This document shows, one piece after another, positions 18,583 through 24,651 of a stretch of DNA of 24,651 nucleotides. The stretch is taken from IMG/VR virus record IMGVR_UViG_3300027896_000207, positions 1 through 24,651 of that record. One strand, given 5' to 3'. The position numbers were made by a program, and so were the translations under genes. The DNA comes from a virus. The notes under the pieces were generated by a model, which was given only the letters and a program-made list of their open reading frames with translations, had not been told where the DNA came from and searched no databases. Positions within the stretch are counted from its first letter, which is position 1. Every line of letters begins with the position of its first letter.

Positions 18583-20562
18583 TCACAAAGCCCTTATGTA
18601 TAAGTTTCTAGAAAAGTTTGACGTATCTTCTAGGGTTATACCAAGGTTTGCATCGGTTGGCAATTGAAAATCTACAGCATTGTTGTAAAAATATGGGTAC
18701 TTGGTGTTTTCTAAAATTCCGCCAGTTCCTCCACAAACGAAATAGTCGTTGCCAAATGTTGTCGCGTACAAAGGTGTTGTAGTGCTAGTTGATATTCCAG
18801 TCCATGTAACAGCGTCTGTTGATGTATATATTCGTGTATCATCTCCACAAGCAACAAAATGACCACCTCCATAAGTTAATGAACGCATTGTGGAAGTCTG
18901 AACTGTTAACGTCGTCCAAGATATTGCGTCAGTTGATGTTGCAAATGCCCCACTGGGTCCACCATAAAGATATTTACTATCAGCATACAGCAAGGTTTGT
19001 ATTGCAAATAATGTACCAGATGATTGAGATGTCCAGGTAATTGTATCAGTGGATGTTCTAATTTCTCCATTAAATCCTCCACATCTCCATTTTCCATCTA
19101 AATATTGAATAGTTTTTGGAGTACTCATACCTGGAGTCTTAGTATCCCAAGTAATTGCGTCGGTAGAAGTTAATATTGTGGCACCACTAAAAATAGTACA
19201 AGCATAAAGACTATTTCCGTACGACAATGACGTTATAACTGATACTGTTCCACTTGTTCTTGGAGTCCATGTAATAGCGTCTGTAGAACTCATTATCATA
19301 CCGCCATTTCCACCAAGAACATACACGCTATTTCCAAATGTCAAAGCTGTTATTGAACTTGATGTTCCTGGTGTAACTGTACCCCATGTTATAGCATCTG
19401 TGGACGTTCTTAAAACTCCACCATTTCCACCAAATACATATTCAGTACCATATGTTAGTGCGTTTATAGAGCTAGTTGTCCCACTAGTTCTTACATCCCA
19501 TGTAATTGAGTCCGTAGATGTATATAAAACCCCACCAAAACCAGCATACACATACTTTCCTCCAGCATATATAAGGGCGTTTATTTGTGAAGTTGTCCCG
19601 CTAGTTCTTACATCCCATGTTATAGCGTCTGTAGATGTATATAAAACCCCACCAGCGCCAGCATATGTATATAGAGTAGGTCCGAAAATTACTGATAATA
19701 TATTGCTTGTTGTGCCAGAAGTTCTTCTATTCCATGTTACACCATCTGATGAAGTAAGCAATACACCACTTTGCGCTCCAGCTAAAATCTTAGTTCCATA
19801 AGTAAGTGAATTTATTGTGGCTATTGTTCCAGTACCTATAAGTTTCCATGTTACGCCATCTGTTGAAGTGTCAATTATTCCTGACTCGCAACCTGCAACA
19901 TAAAGCCCACCCCCATAAGTAATAGATAGAACCGATGATGTTGTCCAACTAGATTGAGTGACCCAAGATATAGCGTCCGTTGAGGTTCCTATTACTCCAC
20001 CACTTGCGCCATAAAGATATAAACCATTTCCATAACCAAGGCTATAAATACTACTAGTTGTATTGCTAGTTTGAGAAACCCATGTTATAGCGTCTGTTGA
20101 GGAATATAGTTTCCCAGTAGATGAACCATAGAGATATATACCATTTCCATAAGTTAGAGAAGATATAGAAACTAAAATTCCGCTTGTTCTTGGTGTCCAT
20201 GTAATAGAATCTGTTGAAGTACACAATTCTCCAGTATCGCCAGCATGTACAAATAGGTTGTTCCCAAAAGTCATAGCTCTTATAAGGGTGTTAGTTCCTG
20301 ACGTTCTTAAATACCAACGATATAACCCAGCGTTAATTAATCCTACGTGGGTAAAAAGAGTGGAATATGTCGCTTGAGAGATAATAGAACCATCACATTT
20401 AAGCCAATATCCTCCAAGGTAAGAATCTCCCCCATAATTTGCAAAATATTCAAGCGCTCCTATGGGTGGAATTTGCGCAGTGCTTAGAGTAGAAAACGAT
20501 CCAGTTCCATCATAAACAGGTATTCCGGCACTTTTTAAATTGATTGCGTTGTTTGTAACCAT
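18583..20562 (-). CDS. Tail fibre/adhesin with split collar domain and propeller repeats
   Basis: A 659-residue virion protein. Residues 1-25 hold the NNAINL...YDGTGSF module shared with two neighbouring genes. Residues 32-78 match the N-terminal half of the phage tail-collar domain (IGALEYF, GYWLKCDGS, ATYSTLF). Residues 83-619 are about 14 repeats of roughly 38 residues, each with W, RTSGT, an ITALTYGN-like strand, a GGxGGVL turn and a closing STDAIT, resembling blades of a beta-propeller. The last 40 residues (NNAVDFQLPTDANLGI) look like the collar's C-terminal half. It is probably a receptor-binding fibre or tail tip. The start follows the previous stop directly. Confidence 0.82.
   Translation of the reverse strand: MVTNNAINLKSAGIPVYDGTGSFSTLSTAQIPPIGALEYFANYGGDSYLGGYWLKCDGSIISQATYSTLFTHVGLINAGLYRWYLRTSGTNTLIRAMTFGNNLFVHAGDTGELCTSTDSITWTPRTSGILVSISSLTYGNGIYLYGSSTGKLYSSTDAITWVSQTSNTTSSIYSLGYGNGLYLYGASGGVIGTSTDAISWVTQSSWTTSSVLSITYGGGLYVAGCESGIIDTSTDGVTWKLIGTGTIATINSLTYGTKILAGAQSGVLLTSSDGVTWNRRTSGTTSNILSVIFGPTLYTYAGAGGVLYTSTDAITWDVRTSGTTSQINALIYAGGKYVYAGFGGVLYTSTDSITWDVRTSGTTSSINALTYGTEYVFGGNGGVLRTSTDAITWGTVTPGTSSSITALTFGNSVYVLGGNGGMIMSSTDAITWTPRTSGTVSVITSLSYGNSLYACTIFSGATILTSTDAITWDTKTPGMSTPKTIQYLDGKWRCGGFNGEIRTSTDTITWTSQSSGTLFAIQTLLYADSKYLYGGPSGAFATSTDAISWTTLTVQTSTMRSLTYGGGHFVACGDDTRIYTSTDAVTWTGISTSTTTPLYATTFGNDYFVCGGTGGILENTKYPYFYNNAVDFQLPTDANLGITLEDTSNFSRNLYIRAL
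18706..20316 (-). repeat. About 14 tandem coding repeats (38-40 codons each)
   Basis: This stretch encodes the tandem units of the tail protein. Thirteen STD or SSD boundaries (STDAITW and variants) separate 14 Trp-headed units. The most alike units lie in the middle (DVRTSGTTS twice in succession, near 19480-19640), where the DNA is also most similar, suggesting recent duplication or gene conversion there. Confidence 0.85.
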
Positions 20563-20563
20563 A

Positions 20564-21310
20564 TTAACTTACCAACCATCCTTGAAATAGTGTTTTAAAA
20601 TCATTTAATCCGCCGTCGATTGTTACATTATCGCCAGCAGATCCATCACATCTTATTGTAACCTTTACAGTATCTAGGGCTGCCAGGGGGATAACAGCGT
20701 TGACGCTTGAGAAAAGATTAAGCCCTGAAGGAGCACCAAACCCATTCGCTCCATTGTAGCGAGTGCCGGCAGATGTTACAAGCTCAATATTTGCTTCTTG
20801 CTTCAAATTTAATGTGGTACAATATGCGCTAGCTGAAAAATAGTAATTACCAGATACTGGAGCAGTAAAGAACCCAGTTACCGTACTATAATTTGCTCCT
20901 ATATTTGTTATAGTTGCATCAAAAACAATAGAATAGACAGCGCCATTGCCTGTAGCGTTTGGAACTGACGCGCTTAGATATGCGAAAAACAATGGCTGTA
21001 GAGGTTTATTGACTTGTCCTGCTGGATATACAACTATAGAGTCTCCAGCTCCATACGCAGCGCCTGAAGAGATCTTGTATTTATCAGCGTCAGCATTGTC
21101 AGCGCCAAAGGTCCAACTTTGTACCCCAGTGATGACAGATTGAAATACTGGACTAGCTGCGGCAGCTCCTGCAACTCTAGCAATAATGGAGGCTGCTGAT
21201 GCTGGTGTATTGCTCAAATTTCTCACAAGGAGTGTTCTATTAACTCCAGCCAAGCTCGATCTAATATCAAAGTCATTAGTGCATTCATTATCAAGTATAT
21301 TAATTGTCAT
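20564..21310 (-). CDS. Tail/virion protein with C1q-like C-terminal domain
   Basis: A 248-residue secreted-free virion protein. The N-terminal half starts MTINILDNECTNDFDIRSS and is Ala/Ser-rich. The C-terminal half (about 105-248) has strands ending FFTAPVSGNYYFSASAYC, then VIPLAALDTVKVTIRC and DGGLNDFKTLFQGWLV, a pattern like the C1q/TNF-type jelly roll seen in some phage fibres and spore or adhesin proteins. It overlaps its upstream neighbour by ATGA and ends one base before the next gene, so it is part of the tail-fibre operon. A trimeric tip or receptor-binding role is likely but not proven. Confidence 0.7.
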   Translation of the reverse strand: MTINILDNECTNDFDIRSSLAGVNRTLLVRNLSNTPASAASIIARVAGAAAASPVFQSVITGVQSWTFGADNADADKYKISSGAAYGAGDSIVVYPAGQVNKPLQPLFFAYLSASVPNATGNGAVYSIVFDATITNIGANYSTVTGFFTAPVSGNYYFSASAYCTTLNLKQEANIELVTSAGTRYNGANGFGAPSGLNLFSSVNAVIPLAALDTVKVTIRCDGSAGDNVTIDGGLNDFKTLFQGWLVS

Positions 21311-22194
21311 ACTTTTGTTAGATTTCCTTTAATACTTGTTGCTACCCATGTAGTATTCGCCGTAATGCAAAGAAGATCGATCCCACCATATGGGTCAATG
21401 CTAGCTATGTATCCTGCTGCGCCAGCTGTTGTTGCATTAAGATTGTCAAAGATTATTTGCTGAGCAGGGACTGCATTTTGATTTATTTGCCATCCTCCTG
21501 CACTCCCACCTTGAATCTTTATGATTGATCCAGCTGCTGCGACAAGAGGAAGCGTAAAGGTTGTCAATCCAGGAAGGGTTGTGTAATACCCTCTATTTGG
21601 AGTTATAGGTTGTGCCGCAATAGCTGCAAGCCACTGAAATGATGAGATGTTTGCTAATGAGACAACCCCTACGGCTGTTGAAAAATATGTTGGGTCAAAT
21701 TGCGCTATACCCTTGACTGCTGTTGATGCATTGACAATGGAGACAACGCCAGCAAGTGTTGTAAATTGAGCTGCATTGTATTGGGAAACACCCTTGGCTA
21801 CTGTGCTAGCGTCTTGTACTGTTGTTTTAATCTCACCAGTGGCAATGAATCCTTGAGTTGACACACCTTGGGCAGCATCGCCAGTAACTAAGCACAGCCC
21901 TGCAATGGGACCTACTGGTAGTCCTACATCACCTTGGAGATTTGTGACTCCAGCGACTCCAGCGCCAGAAGTTGTAGTCCAGACAGCAGCCTTGCCACCT
22001 CCTGGAAGATTGACCAAGTTTGTAAGCTGCCAAATTCCATTAGTGTTTAAATCAATCCAAGTGTCTCCTAAGACGTAGTTTCTAACATCCTGGGCATTTA
22101 TAGGCGCTCGCCTCTTTAAATGTATCTGCCCAGGATATGTTGACTCAACACCTAGGTAAGCTGTTGGATTGTTTGCAGGTAATTGAGTGCTCAT
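21307..22194 (-). CDS. Tail fibre-like protein with shared C-terminal module (295 aa)
   Basis: A 295-residue Gly/Ala/Thr-rich protein. The N-terminus (AYLGVESTYPGQIHLKRRAP) is unlike that of the paralogues; the middle has two similar segments, TVAKGVSQYNAAQFTTLAG and TAVKGIAQFDPTYFSTAVG, each followed by VVSI or VVSL. The C-terminal 90 residues end GGIDLLCITANTTWVATSIK, matching three neighbouring genes. The beta-rich, low-charge composition fits a trimeric fibre. AAGGA lies upstream at a long spacing. It is probably an accessory tail fibre. Confidence 0.72.
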   Translation of the reverse strand: MSTQLPANNPTAYLGVESTYPGQIHLKRRAPINAQDVRNYVLGDTWIDLNTNGIWQLTNLVNLPGGGKAAVWTTTSGAGVAGVTNLQGDVGLPVGPIAGLCLVTGDAAQGVSTQGFIATGEIKTTVQDASTVAKGVSQYNAAQFTTLAGVVSIVNASTAVKGIAQFDPTYFSTAVGVVSLANISSFQWLAAIAAQPITPNRGYYTTLPGLTTFTLPLVAAAGSIIKIQGGSAGGWQINQNAVPAQQIIFDNLNATTAGAAGYIASIDPYGGIDLLCITANTTWVATSIKGNLTKV

Positions 22195-22213
22195 TTCTTT
22201 GTCTTTCCTTGCC

Positions 22214-22804
22214 TTATACTACAGTAATGTTGCCAATTACAGAGCGAACATACCATGTTGTGCTTGCAACTAAGCAAACTAGATCTATACAATCAAAAGC
22301 ATTTGTTGACGTAAGAGATCCACCAGCTCCAGGAGTCGTTGAAGACGAACCTATGACAATATTTTGTCCTACTCCTTGGACAATATTCCAACCTGCTTTC
22401 ATGCCAATAATTGACACGACATCTCCAACTGCTGACACCGCTGGCAATGTGAACGCTAACGATGTTACCTTGTTAGCTCCATAGCCATGATTTACGACTA
22501 GAGCAGTATCAATCGTTGGAACGCTCCAAGTAAGTCCACCACCTACAGCATCAAGTTGAATAGATCCAGCGCCATTAGTTACAGTAATACCAGCGCCAGG
22601 AGTAATTGTAGTTGTTGCGGGATCATTTCCTGTACTACCAACTACTAATTGACCATTTGTCATTGCGCCAAGACTCGTGATGTCATTGGACGCAGCGCCT
22701 ACGAGAACACGATGATTAGTCGTAGTGACAGCAGTGAAACCCCCAGCCCCATCATAATTTGCTAAACCAGACGCTTTTAGATTAATTGCGTTATTCGTTC
22801 CCAT
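22214..22804 (-). CDS. Tail fibre-like paralogue (196 aa)
   Basis: A 196-residue protein almost colinear with the next gene upstream. It has the N-terminal NNAINLKASGLANYDGAGGF module, NGQLVVGSTGNDPATTTITP, GAGITVTNGAGSIQLDAVGG, then a C-terminal domain ending DCIDLVCLVASTTWYVRSVI. The two genes arose by tandem duplication. No enzyme motif is present. The repeated Gly/Thr-rich beta pattern fits a structural fibre or head-decoration part. AAGGA precedes the ATG. Confidence 0.75.
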   Translation of the reverse strand: MGTNNAINLKASGLANYDGAGGFTAVTTTNHRVLVGAASNDITSLGAMTNGQLVVGSTGNDPATTTITPGAGITVTNGAGSIQLDAVGGGLTWSVPTIDTALVVNHGYGANKVTSLAFTLPAVSAVGDVVSIIGMKAGWNIVQGVGQNIVIGSSSTTPGAGGSLTSTNAFDCIDLVCLVASTTWYVRSVIGNITVV

Positions 22805-22823
22805 GATTTATCTTCCTTATATT

Positions 22824-23414
22824 TTAGGTTAATGAGATATTGCCAACTACAGATCGAGCATACCAAAGTAAGTCAGCTACTAAACATACAAGTTCAATAC
22901 AATCATTTGCACCAGTTGACGTAATTAACCCGCCAGCCCCAAGTGTTGAAGCAGATGAACCAATAAAAATTCTTTGATTTGCTGCTTGAGTGATTGACCA
23001 GGTCCCTTGCATGCCAATGACTGAAACAACAGAGCCTACAGCAGCAGCAGCAGGAAGAGCCATTGAGAGCGCGCCAGCTTTGTTTGCGCCAATACCTGCG
23101 TTAATAGCAAGAGTTCCATTAACAGCGATTACAGTCCAAGTAAGTCCACCACCAGTGGAATCAATTTTAATAGATCCAGCGCCATTAGTAATACCAATAC
23201 CAGTACCAGCAGAGAGAGTTGCTGGAGAAGGATCATTTCCAGTACTTCCAATCAACAATTGACCATTAGTAAGGGGTCCAGCGCTTGTGATTCCATTAGA
23301 CGCAGCACCTATAAGTGGGCAGTGGATGGTTGTGGTTTCAGCAGAGAAAGTTCCTGCGCCATCATATTTTGCGAGCCCTGACGCGTTGAGGTTAATGGCG
23401 TTATTTGTTGCCAT
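22824..23414 (-). CDS. Tail fibre-like paralogue (196 aa)
   Basis: Same length and layout as the gene after it: NNAINLNASGLAKYDGAGTF, NGQLLIGSTGNDPSPATLSA, GTGIGITNGAGSIKIDSTGG, and a C-terminal end DCIELVCLVADLLWYARSVV. AAAGGA lies upstream of the ATG. The two copies have drifted mostly in the middle of the C-terminal domain, where surface loops would be expected. A structural or receptor-facing role is likely; no ligand can be inferred. Confidence 0.75.
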   Translation of the reverse strand: MATNNAINLNASGLAKYDGAGTFSAETTTIHCPLIGAASNGITSAGPLTNGQLLIGSTGNDPSPATLSAGTGIGITNGAGSIKIDSTGGGLTWTVIAVNGTLAINAGIGANKAGALSMALPAAAAVGSVVSVIGMQGTWSITQAANQRIFIGSSASTLGAGGLITSTGANDCIELVCLVADLLWYARSVVGNISLT

Positions 23415-23428
23415 AATTTATTTTCCTT

Positions 23429-23965
23429 TTAAGCAAACGTTAAGTTTCCAACTGAGTTTATAATCTGAAATTCTGTATTAGCCGTTACACAGACTAATTC
23501 TATTGTGTCTTTAACTTGAGTTGCTGTTAAGCTTCCAGTCACTCCAGGCGTTGTTGTAAGAGCGCCTAAAGATATACTTTGAAGAGCATTTTGGGTTAAC
23601 GTCCACAAGTTCCCATATCCAGCAATATGGAAAGTATCTCCAATTGCAGCAGCAGCAGGTAGAATAAAAACAACTACTGGTGCGCCTTTAGCTATATATC
23701 CATTACTATTTACAAGTGCGTTTGGATTTGTTGCGCTAGAGACAGCAGTCCAGGTTGTTCCACTTCCCATAGCTGAAATTGTGATTGTTCCAGGTCCATT
23801 TGCAATTCCTACGCCAGCACCAGCAGTCAAAGTTGCGACTCTGATATTTGGAGCAGCTGTTGAACCTATAAGCAATTGACCATCAGCAGTAACTTGACCA
23901 GGATATTGTGTGCCATCGAACCTTACGTTATTAGCCCAAACAACTCCATTATTAAAACCAGGCAT
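23429..23965 (-). CDS. Tail fibre-like paralogue with different N-terminus (178 aa)
   Basis: A 178-residue relative of the two 196-residue proteins. It keeps DGQLLIGSTAAPNIRVATLT, GAGVGIANGPGTITISAMG and the C-terminal DTIELVCVTANTEFQIINSV, but begins MPGFNNGVVWANNVRFDGTQ instead of the NNAINL module. This suggests a different attachment to the virion or a separate partner. AGGA precedes the ATG at a long spacing. It is co-directional with, and 14 bases from, the next gene. Confidence 0.73.
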   Translation of the reverse strand: MPGFNNGVVWANNVRFDGTQYPGQVTADGQLLIGSTAAPNIRVATLTAGAGVGIANGPGTITISAMGSGTTWTAVSSATNPNALVNSNGYIAKGAPVVVFILPAAAAIGDTFHIAGYGNLWTLTQNALQSISLGALTTTPGVTGSLTATQVKDTIELVCVTANTEFQIINSVGNLTFA

Positions 23966-23977
23966 AAATAATAAGTC

Positions 23978-24364
23978 CTATGATACAAATATATAATCAG
24001 CGACAGCAGTCCAATGAATAGTAAGAGCAGCTACGCCAGTTACTTGGATAATTGCATTATTCCCAGCTACTGTCATCTGAGCATCAGCAGGAATCAGCGC
24101 AGCCTCTTCCATCTCATCGATAGCTTGATTTGGAATAAGCACAGCAGCAGCACCAGTTGTGCGTACACTAGCAACAATTGCATAGCCAGCCCCTACAGGA
24201 GTTGTTCCTTCAAAGGCGGCTATGAAAATGTCAAATGTGTAAGTTCCTGGCGTAGCCCCTAGAGGTAGAGTGATGACGTTTGCATTCACAGCCCCTATAG
24301 TCGTCGCAGTGCCAGTGATAGACCCCTTGCCTGGCGTATTTGAAATTAATCCAGCTTGAGACAT
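23978..24364 (-). CDS. Virion-associated hypothetical protein (128 aa)
   Basis: A 128-residue, beta-rich and Ala/Thr/Gly-rich protein, MSQAGLISNTPGKGSITGTA. The start at 24364 is chosen because AGGAGG lies seven bases upstream; the frame is open to 24430 but that part lies within the preceding gene. It resembles small structural proteins placed just before tail fibres (ITLPLGATPGTYTFDIFIAA, ALTIHWTAVADYIFV). No family is recognised with certainty. Confidence 0.68.
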   Translation of the reverse strand: MSQAGLISNTPGKGSITGTATTIGAVNANVITLPLGATPGTYTFDIFIAAFEGTTPVGAGYAIVASVRTTGAAAVLIPNQAIDEMEEAALIPADAQMTVAGNNAIIQVTGVAALTIHWTAVADYIFVS

Positions 24365-24366
24365 TT

Positions 24367-24651
24367 TTAGCCTCCTGCGTATTGGACTACGAGGTAGACA
24401 TTGCCAACCCCAGCAGCCCCTTTCACCCAAACTTGCGTACCTTTTGCAACAGTTAAGCCACCTTCTCGAGATGCATTAGCTGTTTCGTCATACAAAAAGA
24501 AACTTCCTGCTGGGCAAATATCATGATCAGTGGCGCCATTGATTGAGACTGTGACAGGCACCGTGGAGGCATTGACAAGTTTTATCAGAAATGGGTTGTG
24601 TGCAAATACAGCGCCAAGAGCTTGATAATTCCCTGTAAATGTATTGCTATT
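24367..24651 (-). CDS. Partial virion protein, C-terminal part
   Basis: The frame is open from the right edge to TAA-type stop at 24367, giving 95 residues (NSNTFTGNYQALGAVFAHNP onward, ending VGNVYLVVQYAGG). It is beta-rich with no charge clusters, like the genes after it. The true start lies outside the window; an internal ATG or GTG start, such as the GTG near 24561, would be without a ribosome site. A structural protein by context. Confidence 0.65.
   Translation of the reverse strand, partial: NSNTFTGNYQALGAVFAHNPFLIKLVNASTVPVTVSINGATDHDICPAGSFFLYDETANASREGGLTVAKGTQVWVKGAAGVGNVYLVVQYAGG

Noticed and set aside
18706-20316. Repeat array considered as CRISPR or minisatellite
   Set aside because: The repeats are diverged, about 115 bases long and stay in frame within one ORF, so they are protein repeats.
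1-24651. tRNA genes, integrase attachment sites or insertion-sequence ends
   Set aside because: No cloverleaf-like segments, no tyrosine integrase or transposase, and no long terminal inverted repeats were seen by eye.

Overview
The window looks like a segment of a tailed double-stranded DNA phage (or prophage), probably podovirus-like. It encodes a P22-type portal, a terminase large subunit, a DnaB-family helicase, an ERF single-strand annealing protein, a RecB-type exonuclease, a RusA-type resolvase, a serine recombinase and a large tail-fibre/adhesin block. Reading frames are dense, often overlap by 1-4 bases, use Shine-Dalgarno sites and the standard code, and the composition leans AT-rich. 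Lipoproteins, signal peptides and sigma70-like promoters suggest a bacterial, probably Gram-negative, host. No gene identifies the host, and no tRNA, rRNA, CRISPR array or insertion sequence was seen.

Layout. 1-693 (minus): a partial gene plus three tiny, mostly basic proteins. 822-1699 (plus): an HNH endonuclease and a small ORF. 1710-3740 (minus): portal. 3994-6334 (plus): a P-loop kinase-like protein, a three-helix PnuC-like membrane protein, three small acidic proteins, then a serine recombinase behind its own promoter. 6355-6738 (minus): an HTH protein that could be a small terminase. 6943-7173 (plus): a small ORF followed by G-rich direct repeats and a strong terminator. 7316-8458 (minus): a compact cassette of five small ORFs, four of them with N-terminal hydrophobic or signal segments; two are paralogues and one was found only by reading the overlapping frame. 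8502-14200 (minus): the replication/recombination operon, from exonuclease through ERF and three tandem HTH paralogues to the DnaB-like helicase. 14312-17312 (plus): RusA, a run of small genes, a winged-helix protein and TerL. 17306-18579 (minus): three small membrane/lipoprotein genes and a glycosyltransferase. 18583-24651 (minus): structural/tail-fibre genes, including a 659-residue protein with about 14 propeller-like repeats.

How it fits together. The HTH initiator and DnaB helicase overlap by ATGA, as expected of an initiator/helicase pair. ERF and the RecB-type nuclease make a two-component recombination system, with RusA across a divergent intergenic region. TerL is preceded by a winged-helix protein that could serve as its small subunit. 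The portal lies about 12 kb away on the other strand, so packaging genes do not form the usual TerS-TerL-portal block. The tail-fibre genes look assembled from shared N- and C-terminal modules. No endolysin, integrase-type tyrosine recombinase or recognisable CI-type repressor was found.
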